From Qipengyuania xiamenensis (GTDB taxonomy: Bacteria > Pseudomonadota > Alphaproteobacteria > Sphingomonadales > Sphingomonadaceae), in contig NZ_JAIGNM010000001.1 in NCBI RefSeq assembly GCF_019711495.1, positions 1,302,001 through 1,366,000 on the forward strand: DNA of 64,000 nt. The letters run 5' to 3'. Below, one piece after another: positions 36,659-46,086 of this stretch; the first letter of the stretch is position 1, and the number at the start of each line of letters is the position of its first letter. The notes beneath the pieces are model-generated. The model saw only the letters and a program-made list of their open reading frames with translations, searched no databases and was not told where the DNA came from. Both the position numbers and the translations under genes were made by a program.

Positions 36659-37135
36659 CTAAATCCCGGGAAAATTTTCCACGCTGTCGGGTGAACCGAT
36701 TTCGATGAAGCTACTCTCTCCTGTCAGCCATTCGGCCAGTGCATCGACAACGAGCTCGCTTCTCCCCCGGCCCTTAGTCGTACACTCCCAGACGACGGCC
36801 GTCCTCCAACCCTTGGCCCGGATGCCTGCGATTACCTTCTGGTCGCGTGCCACGTTGGCCTCGAACTTCTTCTTCCAGAAGTCCGCCCGAGTACTTGGCA
36901 CAGTCGCGAACCGGCATCCTTCGTGGCGGTGCCAGAAGCAGCCGTGAACGAATACCACCGCCCTGTACTTCGGGAATACGAGATCGGGGCGTCCCGGCAG
37001 ATCTTTCGCATGCAGCCGGAAGCGGAAGCCTCTGCGGTGCAGCGCACGACGCACGAGCATCTCGGGCTTTGTATCCTTTCCGCCGATCCCGGCCATCATC
37101 CGGGATCTCGTCTTGCTGTCCACTGTATCCGTCAT
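36659..37135 (-). CDS. vsr: Very short patch repair endonuclease Vsr
   Basis: A 158-residue nuclease that nicks T:G mismatches formed by deamination of 5-methylcytosine. It has the family pattern: KTRSRMMAGIGGKDTKPE, GRPDLVFPKY with the catalytic Asp, and HGCFWHRHEGC with zinc/catalytic His residues. The ATG at 37135 is chosen; a longer frame to 37405 runs antisense to the next gene. It lies between two C5-methyltransferase genes and is divergent from the second with a 31-bp spacer. Confidence 0.93.
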   Translation of the reverse strand: MTDTVDSKTRSRMMAGIGGKDTKPEMLVRRALHRRGFRFRLHAKDLPGRPDLVFPKYRAVVFVHGCFWHRHEGCRFATVPSTRADFWKKKFEANVARDQKVIAGIRAKGWRTAVVWECTTKGRGRSELVVDALAEWLTGESSFIEIGSPDSVENFPGI

Positions 37136-37166
37136 TTGCAGCCTGGAATGCTTGCCCCGACCTGGT

Positions 37167-38789
37167 ATGGTGCTGACTGTGAAATACGGAGCGAGCCCTT
37201 TGCCTACAACCTTCGGAGTCATCGATCTCTTTGCCGGGCCGGGCGGCCTCGGGGAAGGATTCGCGTCCCTGAACAAGAACGGACATCGTCCTTTCGTCAT
37301 CGGACTCTCCGTGGAAAAGGAAAAGTCGGCCCACCGTACGCTGACGCTGCGGGCCTTCATTCGCGAGTATGTCCGCAAACACGGCGAGCTCCCCGACGAA
37401 TACATCGAGTTTCACGCAGGCCTCCGGGAAGAGCCGGACTGGAGCGGTGTCGACCGGGCCTCGTGGGAGCACGCGACGACGGAAGCGCGCTGCCTCGAAC
37501 TCGGAACCGCCGAAGCAGCAGAATTGCTGAATGCCGGTATCGATCGAACCGCAACGCAACACGCCGACACCATCCTGATCGGGGGGCCGCCTTGCCAGGC
37601 ATACTCGCTGGTCGGTCGGTCGCGCACGCGCGGCATCCGCGACTACCGTCCGGAGGACGACAATCGAAACTTTCTGTTCCGGGAATATATCCGTGTCCTC
37701 GATCGCCTGAGACCGGCTGCCTTTGTCCTCGAGAACGTCAAGGGCGTGCTCTCCTCGAAGGTCGGCTCGAGATTGATCTTCGAGGAGATCATGGACGAGC
37801 TGACTTCCCTGGGTGGCGCAGGCTCGGGGCTATACGAGCTCCGCGCATTGAGGCTCGAAAAGGGAAGGATCCGGCTGCACGAAATCGATTCTCCCTACGA
37901 TTTCATCGTCAAGGCGAACAACTTCGGGGTCCCGCAAAGCCGCGAACGCGTCATCGTGATAGGCATTCGGAAAGACCTTGCTGCTCGAGCGGAGCAAGCA
38001 GCCTTCGACTTGCCTTTCGGCGACGAAATGACGGTTGGCGAGATGATCGGTGATTTGCCCGGCCTCCGGAGCGGGCTCAGCAGAACGCAGGACAGCGCCT
38101 CGACATGGAAATCCGTAGTCGCGGAGGCGGCAAGAGCACTGCGCGACGTTCACGCGAGCGGAAAAAGCAGCGCACTCGCCAGAACTTTCGGGCGCATAGC
38201 CGATCAGATCGACAGGAAGTCACCTTCCCGGCGGGAGGAACGACGTCTTCCTTCGAACTACGGACAATCCAATCATCCGCTTCGCCAGTGGGTCGAAAAC
38301 GAAGAGCTGATTGCTCTCGCTCAGCATTCCACGCGGGGCCACATGGCGTCGGATCTCAAGCGCTACCTCTTCATCGCCGCATTCGGCCAGGCGAGCGGGA
38401 GGAATGCTCGCAAGCCTGACTGGCCCGAGAGTCTCGCTCCGGATCACCGCAGCTGGGAAAGGGGAATCTTCTCCGATCGCTTTCGGGTGCAACTCTCCGG
38501 AAAGCCTTCGACGACCATCACGAGCCACATATCGAAGGATGGTCACTACTTCATCCACCCCGATCCCCTGCAATGCCGGAGTCTCACCGTTCGCGAAGCG
38601 GCTCGACTGCAGACCTTCCCCGACGATTACTACTTCCTCGGAAACAGGACGCAGCAATATGTACAGGTCGGCAATGCCGTACCGCCCTACCTTGCGCGCC
38701 AGATTGCCCAGCTGCTCTTGCGGATCTTGGATGGCTCGCCGGATGGATCGAGCTCCTCCTCGGCAGAATTCGCGGAACTTGTTGGCTGA
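37167..38789 (+). CDS. DNA (cytosine-5-)-methyltransferase, second copy type
   Basis: A 540-residue C5-methylase, longer than and distinct from the one at 35515. Motifs: I (DLFAGPGGLGEGF), IV with Cys143 (GGPPCQAYSLVG), VI (LENVKGVL), VIII (QSRERVIVIGI) and X (VQVGNAVPPYLA). An insertion after motif I and a large recognition region account for the length. The start is assigned to the ATG at 37167, without a clear ribosome-binding site. Its 3' end overlaps the convergent gene of the Z1 operon by 103 bp. It probably modifies host DNA for the Z1/MORC restriction complex. Confidence 0.9.
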   Translation: MVLTVKYGASPLPTTFGVIDLFAGPGGLGEGFASLNKNGHRPFVIGLSVEKEKSAHRTLTLRAFIREYVRKHGELPDEYIEFHAGLREEPDWSGVDRASWEHATTEARCLELGTAEAAELLNAGIDRTATQHADTILIGGPPCQAYSLVGRSRTRGIRDYRPEDDNRNFLFREYIRVLDRLRPAAFVLENVKGVLSSKVGSRLIFEEIMDELTSLGGAGSGLYELRALRLEKGRIRLHEIDSPYDFIVKANNFGVPQSRERVIVIGIRKDLAARAEQAAFDLPFGDEMTVGEMIGDLPGLRSGLSRTQDSASTWKSVVAEAARALRDVHASGKSSALARTFGRIADQIDRKSPSRREERRLPSNYGQSNHPLRQWVENEELIALAQHSTRGHMASDLKRYLFIAAFGQASGRNARKPDWPESLAPDHRSWERGIFSDRFRVQLSGKPSTTITSHISKDGHYFIHPDPLQCRSLTVREAARLQTFPDDYYFLGNRTQQYVQVGNAVPPYLARQIAQLLLRILDGSPDGSSSSSAEFAELVG

Positions 38790-39556
38790 CGCATCGGATG
38801 ACCGTTTTCGGCCTTGGCCGGCGGAGAGGCCTTCTCGAAGAACTCATCGATCAGACCGGCCAGCCGATCGCGAGGCAGATCCGAGAGGGATTGAATTTCG
38901 TTTCTGATTCTGAGCCGCAGCGTCGCGAGACGCATGACCGGTTCCATTCTGTTCTTGCCGATCCGCTCGGAGGAACGCACCCATCCTTCGGCAAGTTCGC
39001 GCGCCAGCACCGGATCGGCCCCGATACTCGGGCGTTCGGTGATCTGAACCAATGCGTCTTCCGAGAGATGATCGAGGAGAGCCCAGCGATCTTCTCGTCC
39101 GGATCCACGGTCCAGAACTTTGGCGCGCATCCACAGGCGTTGAAACGCGTTGCGAACGCCTCCGAGATACCTTTCACGCGATTTCCCGAACCTCCAATGC
39201 ACGATGTCAGGCGCGAGGATCACGGCCATGAAACACCAAACATCGTCCCGCAGGCCCTCGCCTGACGCGAACTCTTCCCGATCGGCTAACAGACCCGCCA
39301 AGGCAGCATCGAACGCGGCATGATCGTTCTTCAGGTCCGGGGCGCCGAAGCCGAATCCGGAGGCAAGGTCCAGCATGTCCTGACGAATTGCTCGAAGGAG
39401 CGAAGCCGAGGCGGTTGATCCGCCTGTCGCCGCGTATCGCACCCCTTCCGGAAGTACTTCAGGCGAGAAGCCCGACCAGCTGAGCTCGTCTTGACCCAGC
39501 ATATGTTCGAGCATGCGATCGGCGATCGGCCCCGGCAGTCTGGGAAGAAGTATCAT
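38687..39556 (-). CDS. Uncharacterised protein of the Z1 restriction operon (DUF6339-like)
   Basis: A 289-residue soluble helical protein, last gene of the five-gene minus-strand operon; the start at 39556 overlaps the upstream stop by four bases. Visible blocks are DDVWCFMAVILAPDIVHWRFG and NAFQRLWMRAKVL. It resembles proteins labelled DUF6339 that accompany Z1/GHKL restriction operons, from memory and without a search. No catalytic motif is obvious, so it may be a scaffold or recognition subunit. Confidence 0.75.
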   Translation of the reverse strand: MILLPRLPGPIADRMLEHMLGQDELSWSGFSPEVLPEGVRYAATGGSTASASLLRAIRQDMLDLASGFGFGAPDLKNDHAAFDAALAGLLADREEFASGEGLRDDVWCFMAVILAPDIVHWRFGKSRERYLGGVRNAFQRLWMRAKVLDRGSGREDRWALLDHLSEDALVQITERPSIGADPVLARELAEGWVRSSERIGKNRMEPVMRLATLRLRIRNEIQSLSDLPRDRLAGLIDEFFEKASPPAKAENGHPMRQPTSSANSAEEELDPSGEPSKIRKSSWAIWRAR

Positions 39557-40467
39557 TCTGCGAATTCTCCCTGCTGCACCGCGACGGCCTGGAAGGATGC
39601 CCTGAACACACCAGGGCGGTTTTCCAGGAGGGACCTCGCATGATCGACGCCCAACCCGGGGAACGCGAGGCCCAGCCAGAAGGACGCCTGGGAACCGAGC
39701 GATCCCGTTTCGCACGTTTCGAGGATCGACTGCGCATCATCGTCACGAACGAGACATTCGCAGACCTGCCCCATTACATCGGCCATCAGGGAACGAAGCG
39801 TCTCCGGATCGCCGTTTTCCACGCGCGCAACCAGATCCTTGTCCCGCCCATTGAGATAGAGCCTGATCGACCCGTGGAAGTCGCGGGCCCAGTCGCGCGG
39901 GGACCAGTGAAGATACCATGGGGAGTCAGCAGCGGCGGTATCGCCTAGAAGCGAGCGCAGGTCAGCCACCTCTATCGGGAAGCGCGGCTCTTCGCCTTCC
40001 AGCCTGACGCGTTTGATGTCCCGCCACAGGCGATCTCCTTGGCGCAGCGGCGATAGTTCGCCTGCCGATGTCAGATTTGCCCCGAGGACAATCTGTGTCT
40101 GCAGGTCGAGCACATTCGACAGCAGATTTCCGTCGACCCAGAAGTCCAGCTCCAGTTCCGGACGCGCGCTATCCAGCGGAAACCACTCCCGGCGGATAAT
40201 GAACCTGGGCATCCTTCCTTGCCCCGTACCGAGCCTCAGCGAGACTGCGAGCTCGAGGCTCCCCGCTTCGATCTCCAGATCCGCGGCCGCGATGTCGGGC
40301 CTGATCTTCAGCCTTCGGCTCAACCTGAGCGGCGTCGCGTAATCCCAATCACTGACAAAGTCTCCCGCTTCGTGAAGCTCTCCGTCACCCAAGGCAACTG
40401 ACCAGGGCGAAGCCTCCACAGCGGACGATCCGAGAGTACGGAACGGGAAAGCGATGCGCGAACTCAT
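39553..40467 (-). CDS. Uncharacterised beta-rich protein of the Z1 restriction operon
   Basis: A 304-residue protein starting at 40467 (MSSRIAFPFRTLG). The N-terminal two-thirds alternates short hydrophobic strands (LEIEAGSLELAVSLRLG, ELELDFWVDG); the last third is helical. No domain recognised. It overlaps both operon neighbours by four bases, implying a fixed stoichiometric partner of the GHKL ATPase upstream and the DUF6339-like protein downstream. Confidence 0.75.
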   Translation of the reverse strand: MSSRIAFPFRTLGSSAVEASPWSVALGDGELHEAGDFVSDWDYATPLRLSRRLKIRPDIAAADLEIEAGSLELAVSLRLGTGQGRMPRFIIRREWFPLDSARPELELDFWVDGNLLSNVLDLQTQIVLGANLTSAGELSPLRQGDRLWRDIKRVRLEGEEPRFPIEVADLRSLLGDTAAADSPWYLHWSPRDWARDFHGSIRLYLNGRDKDLVARVENGDPETLRSLMADVMGQVCECLVRDDDAQSILETCETGSLGSQASFWLGLAFPGLGVDHARSLLENRPGVFRASFQAVAVQQGEFAE

Positions 40468-42305
40468 GCAGCCTCTCCGCTCTCGAGTCGCGCATCGACG
40501 ATAACGGCGCAATCCGCGGGCACCCTGACATAGATTTCGAAGCGACCGTCGGTCCCATCGACGGCAATGACACCTGTGTCGCTGACGAGCTGGCCGTCAT
40601 CGCTCCTCATGCGCACGACCAGGGGTGGCTCGATCGAGGCATCGAGTTTGCCCGCGCCGTTTCCGTCCATTGCCACTGCAGCCTCGGCCAGCAGCCGCAC
40701 GCCGCTGCGCGCAGCATCCTGTCGAAGCTCCGTCGAGAACACAGCGAGAGTCTGCCCGTTCTCTTTCGTGAGCCGCTCGAACAGGGGACGTGTCGCTCGG
40801 GCCTTTCTTGCGGATCCGCCGCCGCCTCCCCCGCCGCCTCGAGCTTCACCGGCGCCGTCTCCCGTGACGCCCGACAGTGCTGCGCCGAGTTTGCCTGCGG
40901 CCCGGGCGAGCGGAGGTGCATCCGAACTGGCGGTCGGCCGTCCCAGACCTTGTTCACCCATCTCGTGCGCATGTTGCTCGAGGCGCTTCAGCGCGACATT
41001 CACGAATGTCTGCTGACGGCCTTTTTCCATGTTTTTGGGCACCCAGTCATCGTGCGCCGGAGGTTCCGAGAAGGCGAATGCGCGCTCCACCTCGTCATCG
41101 TTGTCGGCGATAAAGACACCAGCCCATTCCAGGCGCTCGTCCGGATGAGGAGCTCCCTTGAGGTACTTCACCACGAGCTCGACGGGTCGCATCAATGCAA
41201 TGTGGTGCGAAACTTGCGGAAAGAGACTGTCCTCCGCCACCAGCGGCCTCCGCTCACCCCTAAGGCCCTTCTCGATGGCGAGTTGCCCGAGGTGTTTTAT
41301 CGGCTTTCCGCAGGCGATCGGACGAACGTCGTTCCCGCTGGCTGATCGCGCTGCGCGCATGGCCTTGCAGTAGAGGTCCAGTGGCGCAAATTCTTCGGGC
41401 GCCGGCATGGGCAGTTCTGCATCTCCGACGAAGACCCTGCAGCTGAATTTCTTCTGTACGGGAGCATCACGCATCATCCGGGGCCAGAAACTCCAGAGAA
41501 GGCCTTCGACGATCCGGCTTCCTATGGTGTGCAGGTCCTCGTCTTCGGTCTCGAAATCCAGGATCATTATGGAGGTGCCCGATCGGCCCTCCGGCCGCTC
41601 GGGGAGTCCGATCATCGCTGCCAGCTCGGCCGCGTCCTCTCCCCGTGCCGGATCCGCGATCCCGTCTCCGGCATCGGGTACACCCCACCAGTGACGCCCC
41701 GTGAACTGTCGCTTCATGCCGTCTTCCGCGAGCTCGAAACGGGCACCGACATGGCAGCCGATAAGACGGCGCTCTCTCTCGTCGCCGTGACCGACAAGCG
41801 TATCCACGAAGATCGTACTGCATCGGCTAACGGCATAGAGTGCCGACTTTCCGAATCCGTATGTCCCGCCCCCATGATCCGTGTCTCGCGGCGTACCGAT
41901 GTTCCTGAGGAAATTTATGAAATCGGTCCGCTCGGTACCCACCGGGATCCTGTCGGCCCTCGTCGGTCCGCCCAGCCCGGAAGTACCGAAGTCGCAGATC
42001 TCGAGGACAACGGGCTCGCGCGCATCGAGGAAACGTCGCAGATTGGCTCGGGAAGTCCTTTCCTCCGGCAACTCCGCGAGAAGCTCGTCCCGGAAGCAAG
42101 ACAGCTGGGCCGCGCTCAGCTTGCGCACCCTGATTTCGATTTCCGGTCCTCGACCAAGTTTGGCCGCGTCAGCGATGTTTTGCACCGCCTCTCGGATAAC
42201 GGTCTGCAGTTTGCTGAGAGAAGGAGAACCCAGCAGACGCAGGAAATTTTCGCCTATGTTTCCCGTGGTGCCGTAGGGCTCCGAATGAAGGGTCAATCTG
42301 ATCAC
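40464..42305 (-). CDS. GHKL ATPase, MORC/MutL-like, of the restriction operon
   Basis: A 613-residue protein with an N-terminal GHKL ATPase: N box REAVQNIADA (Glu39, Asn43, Asp46), G1 box CDFGTSGLGG (Asp105) and G2 region GGGTYGFGKSALY (about 145-157). A middle region (about 170-440) follows; a polyglycine linker near residue 505 leads to a C-terminal beta-rich domain. Homologous MutL/MORC-type ATPases occur with Z1 helicases, methylases and nucleases in restriction-type systems. It would act as an ATP-driven clamp loading the nuclease on DNA. It overlaps both neighbours by four bases. Confidence 0.85.
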   Translation of the reverse strand: MIRLTLHSEPYGTTGNIGENFLRLLGSPSLSKLQTVIREAVQNIADAAKLGRGPEIEIRVRKLSAAQLSCFRDELLAELPEERTSRANLRRFLDAREPVVLEICDFGTSGLGGPTRADRIPVGTERTDFINFLRNIGTPRDTDHGGGTYGFGKSALYAVSRCSTIFVDTLVGHGDERERRLIGCHVGARFELAEDGMKRQFTGRHWWGVPDAGDGIADPARGEDAAELAAMIGLPERPEGRSGTSIMILDFETEDEDLHTIGSRIVEGLLWSFWPRMMRDAPVQKKFSCRVFVGDAELPMPAPEEFAPLDLYCKAMRAARSASGNDVRPIACGKPIKHLGQLAIEKGLRGERRPLVAEDSLFPQVSHHIALMRPVELVVKYLKGAPHPDERLEWAGVFIADNDDEVERAFAFSEPPAHDDWVPKNMEKGRQQTFVNVALKRLEQHAHEMGEQGLGRPTASSDAPPLARAAGKLGAALSGVTGDGAGEARGGGGGGGGSARKARATRPLFERLTKENGQTLAVFSTELRQDAARSGVRLLAEAAVAMDGNGAGKLDASIEPPLVVRMRSDDGQLVSDTGVIAVDGTDGRFEIYVRVPADCAVIVDARLESGEAA

Positions 42306-43315
42306 GGAAGGAACAGCTCCTCTATCGCTCCGGTATTTTCGGGCGGGAGAAGGAAATGTGCGGCGACGGCCAGATCCGTGACATAGGTCAAACCTGAAAC
42401 CCCCGCCGGTGCGGACCCTCCGGCGAACAGTGAGGGCACGACACGCGGAAAGCCCTCGCGGACTTCGTAGAGAGATTCTCGTTCGAGCCTGAAGGCGGCT
42501 GCATTCCAGTCCTCGTCGTCTACGTCATTGCATCCGATCGCTGCCAGCAACTCTCTGATCTTGCCCGGCTGGCTTGCGGACGCGAGAACCGCGCGCCCCA
42601 GACTGGACACCGAGAGCATTCCGGTGGCTGCAGCTTCGAGCTCGAAATGCTGCAGGTAAAGATGCCCACCGGCTGGTTCGCTCAGCTGTTCGAGGCCGTT
42701 GACCGTTATCTCTGTTTTTCCCTTCTTCGTCGTGACCTTGACCTCGAGAGCATTCGCTTCCTTCGAGAAGTCGTGACGGTCACTCGCTGGCCCGTTCCAG
42801 GATCGCCATGCTTCGGGGGAGCGGTCCAGCAGGCGCTTCAGCACAAGCAGCTCGCCTACCAGACCGGCGATCTTCCCTCTCGATACCACCGCTTCGGGTG
42901 ATCTTATCAGGAGTGACCTGAATTCTTCGATAGTGGACCTTGCCGCCTCCACGCAGGGCATGCCACCTTGGACCCTGAGAAGGATTTGCTCGGCCACTTC
43001 GCCGAAGACAGTCTCGAGTTCCTGGGCCAGGCAGCTGAGATCCAGAAATCTCGTCGCGCGCCCTCGATCGCTGTATTCCGATACTCGGACATCGAGTGCG
43101 GGCGCGCCTGTCACCAGCGAGGGTTTCTCTCTCTTGCCGAGCGGCATGAGGAGGCGAGGCTCGCCCTTGGCCCCCAATGCCAGGCGGATAGGACCGTCGG
43201 GCGCGTCGATACCCGAGAGCTTCGTCGGAATACCCAGACCGCCGCTGTCGTCTGCGCCTGCACGAAGTATGGTCCAGCCGTCCGTGGCGGAACGCCGGTC
43301 ATCGGTTTCCTTCAT
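42302..43315 (-). CDS. PD-(D/E)XK nuclease-like protein (DUF4420)
   Basis: A 337-residue protein with a restriction-endonuclease-like core: Glu155 in GLVGELLVLKRLL, Asp182 and then Glu191-Val-Lys193 (ALEVKVTTKKGK). This is the DUF4420 pattern. It is the likely DNA-cleaving subunit of the Z1/MORC operon. It shares four-base overlaps with the Z1 gene upstream and the GHKL ATPase downstream. Confidence 0.86.
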   Translation of the reverse strand: MKETDDRRSATDGWTILRAGADDSGGLGIPTKLSGIDAPDGPIRLALGAKGEPRLLMPLGKREKPSLVTGAPALDVRVSEYSDRGRATRFLDLSCLAQELETVFGEVAEQILLRVQGGMPCVEAARSTIEEFRSLLIRSPEAVVSRGKIAGLVGELLVLKRLLDRSPEAWRSWNGPASDRHDFSKEANALEVKVTTKKGKTEITVNGLEQLSEPAGGHLYLQHFELEAAATGMLSVSSLGRAVLASASQPGKIRELLAAIGCNDVDDEDWNAAAFRLERESLYEVREGFPRVVPSLFAGGSAPAGVSGLTYVTDLAVAAHFLLPPENTGAIEELFLP

Positions 43316-45999
43316 TGCTCACCAGCTCCATCCGCCAAGGCCGATTCCTGTGCCTCGGACATTGCAACGTCTTCGGCTTCCTCGGCCTCCATCCTTGCGA
43401 GGTCTTCGGGCGAAAGCGTAGGCAGTTCGACAGAGACGAAGTGCGCTCCTTCGGTGATGCTTCCCGGAAAGACGATCCCGACGCCGAGCACGTCGACCGC
43501 TGCACCGAGTGAAACTCGATCATCACCTCGTCCCGTGTATGGGGACACCCTGTCGATTGGATAGAGAAGAAGAAGCGGCTTTTGTCCGATATCGCGTTGG
43601 CGGAGATCCTTCAGCTGGTCCCAGCTTTGTCCACCTGGCGGTTTGCCTTCGCAATCGATCCAGACATCACGCTTGGACATAAGCGCCTTGATGTCGGCTG
43701 TTGGCCCGGTGTCCTTGAGCCTCGCGCGGTTTACCATTTGCACAGTTTCTAAAGGCCCAAGGGCCTGTTCAGAAACCTTCCCCTTGCCCGATTCAACGAC
43801 TGCGATGTTCCAGTCACGAAGCCGGTCATCGGATTGATTTATAAAGGGGAGGAGGACATCTCGACGCAGGTCGCCATGGTCAGGGTGAAACCTGTATCTT
43901 TGGAGAAACTCGACGACCAGTTCGCGAGGCACGCTTTTCCAGACCGGCGCCTTCCAGTCTTCGCTTCGAAAACCACCTTGCGAAGCGGCCTTGAGCAAGT
44001 CCCCACCTGCTTCCCAATTCCCGACAAGTTCGTCCGCGTCCCGATAATGGAAACGGTAAGTCTGGCGATGGGTGCCCCAGTAGCTGATCGCACATGTCCT
44101 CGCGGCGCGCATCTTGGTTGCACCCGTGATTGCCATTCCGGGAATCGCCCGAATACGAACGGCAATATCCATTGGGTCCTTGTTCTCGAGGTGATAGCGC
44201 TCGATGTCCTCACGGATTTCCATCTCGACCCTCGCAAGGTTCCTGAAACTCAATTTCAGGTCTTCCGGCATCCAGATGCGAGGAAGGTCCTCGTAGTTCG
44301 GCCGATAGCCGAACCAGCGCCCCATCTGCAGGAGCGTGTCGTATTGCTTTGCGCTTCTGAGGAAGTAGCTGACCATCAGGCCCTCGAGTGTGAGGCCCCT
44401 TGCCAAAATGGATCCACCCGTGACGATGTAGGTCCGGGCAGGCTTCTCATAGTCGATGCGATTGTCGCTCGTTCCGTTCTCGATCGGAAATTCGAGATCT
44501 TCCAGCACGCCCCCGATATGATCGAAGAGCTCGTCTGAGGGAATTGATCTTGCCTCCGTGATTTCCCGAGGCAGACGCCCTTTTTCTTCATCCCAGATCG
44601 CGGCGAGCCGCTGCCCTGTTTCTGAAGCCGGGTCCATTACTGCCTCGCGAATGGAATCGACCCATTCCTTCATGCAGGCAGCGACTCGGTCGTGTGCGAC
44701 CACGTACGCGGAAGTGTGCACAAGCATCGTCATGTGCTTGTTCGCGTCGCCGCGAGCACGTCTTGCTGCACAGCATCCGAGAAAATAGAGGATGGCTCGC
44801 TGAAGCGTTTCGGCGACCTCCGGTTCGAATGTTTCCCTCTCCGCCATGCTCACCGGTTGCATCTGCTGCTCGTCTTCCGGCGGGACATCCCTGATCATGT
44901 CCAAGCCTTCTTCTTCCGGCAGAATGTTGTCGGGATCGTCCGGAACACGTCCGAATAGCTTTTCGGTACCGAAATAATTCGGCGATGCGGGAAGCGCAGT
45001 GATGAAGTCGCGGGGATAGAGGTCGTCGAGCTCATCCTTGCCGCGCATGTCCTTCCGGAACGGATCAATGAGCACATTGGCGAAGGGGGTTGCCGTATAG
45101 CCGACATAGGAGACGGCCGGGATCATTCCGAGAAACTCGCGAATATGCGCATTGATGGCAGTGACGTCATATTCGCCACGCCCCGCGTTGACGCTTGCCT
45201 GGTCGCATTCGTCATCGATCACGAGAACTCTGAGCCGACGCAGTGCCTGAGCGTTCGTGCCCCGTACCGCAATCTTCAACTGCTTGAGCGGAGAAACGTT
45301 CTTCTTCACCACTGCGATCTGCGCCTTGCCCACGTTCGACAAGAAGCCGCCTTGAGGAGGAGCTCTGAAATCGATCGCCTCATCATTGGGGGTTCGCACA
45401 TTCCAGTGCAGCTCGTTTCGCTTCACCAGGTCATTGAACATCCGCAGCTGCGTCTGATAGCGGAGCTTGTTTGTCAGTCCGGCCAGCAGGATTACCGTGT
45501 CGTAGCCGGCGTCGAGCGCCTTGGCGATAACCGCCGTCATGTTTGCTGTCTTGCCTGATTGCACGTGGCCGACAACAAGGCCTCTGCATGCAAATTGTTG
45601 TTTTTCGGAGTTCTTTGGATTCTCGAGCAAGGAGACAATTTCGTTCGATGCCTCATCGATCCCCTCAATGTCCGCTTCGGCCCACCCCTTCGAAAGCATG
45701 AACGTTTTCAGTGCGGGCCAGTGAAGATCTCCCGGTCGGGGACCGAAATACCATCGCTCGCGTTTGCGTATGACGGAATGTCTGTGGAGGATTTCGACAT
45801 CGGCGAATTCCTTCTCGACGATCGCCCTTGCTTCATCGATTTCACTTGCGTGTGAGGCCGCGAAATCCGGGAAGAATGCTTCGAAGCTTTCGACGACGGC
45901 TGCGACTGCTAGGTCAAGGTCCCCCACCCCCGGGAGCTGCTTCAGTATTGCATCCACTAACTTTTCGACTTGCGGCCCCGGCACACGCCCTCCATTCAT
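43312..45999 (-). CDS. Z1-domain superfamily II helicase-like ATPase
   Basis: An 895-residue protein, first gene of the operon. Walker A is GHVQSGKT (144-151), the DEAD-box equivalent is IDDECDQ (262-265), motif III-like YVGYTATPFANV follows, and the Z1 core carries IVTGGSILARGLTLEG and LLQMGRWFGYR. Z1 proteins accompany MORC-type ATPases and DNA methylases in restriction systems described by comparative genomics. It presumably translocates or remodels DNA to signal the nuclease. It has an AT-rich promoter region upstream. Confidence 0.9.
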   Translation of the reverse strand: MNGGRVPGPQVEKLVDAILKQLPGVGDLDLAVAAVVESFEAFFPDFAASHASEIDEARAIVEKEFADVEILHRHSVIRKRERWYFGPRPGDLHWPALKTFMLSKGWAEADIEGIDEASNEIVSLLENPKNSEKQQFACRGLVVGHVQSGKTANMTAVIAKALDAGYDTVILLAGLTNKLRYQTQLRMFNDLVKRNELHWNVRTPNDEAIDFRAPPQGGFLSNVGKAQIAVVKKNVSPLKQLKIAVRGTNAQALRRLRVLVIDDECDQASVNAGRGEYDVTAINAHIREFLGMIPAVSYVGYTATPFANVLIDPFRKDMRGKDELDDLYPRDFITALPASPNYFGTEKLFGRVPDDPDNILPEEEGLDMIRDVPPEDEQQMQPVSMAERETFEPEVAETLQRAILYFLGCCAARRARGDANKHMTMLVHTSAYVVAHDRVAACMKEWVDSIREAVMDPASETGQRLAAIWDEEKGRLPREITEARSIPSDELFDHIGGVLEDLEFPIENGTSDNRIDYEKPARTYIVTGGSILARGLTLEGLMVSYFLRSAKQYDTLLQMGRWFGYRPNYEDLPRIWMPEDLKLSFRNLARVEMEIREDIERYHLENKDPMDIAVRIRAIPGMAITGATKMRAARTCAISYWGTHRQTYRFHYRDADELVGNWEAGGDLLKAASQGGFRSEDWKAPVWKSVPRELVVEFLQRYRFHPDHGDLRRDVLLPFINQSDDRLRDWNIAVVESGKGKVSEQALGPLETVQMVNRARLKDTGPTADIKALMSKRDVWIDCEGKPPGGQSWDQLKDLRQRDIGQKPLLLLYPIDRVSPYTGRGDDRVSLGAAVDVLGVGIVFPGSITEGAHFVSVELPTLSPEDLARMEAEEAEDVAMSEAQESALADGAGEQ

Positions 46000-46001
46000 T
46001 A

Positions 46002-46022
46002 ACTAACCAATATATATTTAGT
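46002..46022. promoter_or_regulatory. AT-rich promoter with inverted repeat upstream of the Z1 operon
   Basis: ACTAA at 46002-46006 and TTAGT at 46018-46022 flank a run of TATATAT just in front of the Z1 start codon (45999). On the minus strand the TATATT could be a -10 element with a very short leader. The 87-bp gap to 46087 also separates this operon from the nitrilase gene; no strong terminator is seen. Confidence 0.4.
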
Positions 46023-46086
46023 AAAAATCAGACCTGAACTAATCACCAAAATGCCAAATGTTCAGCACGGAACTATTTTGCCAATG

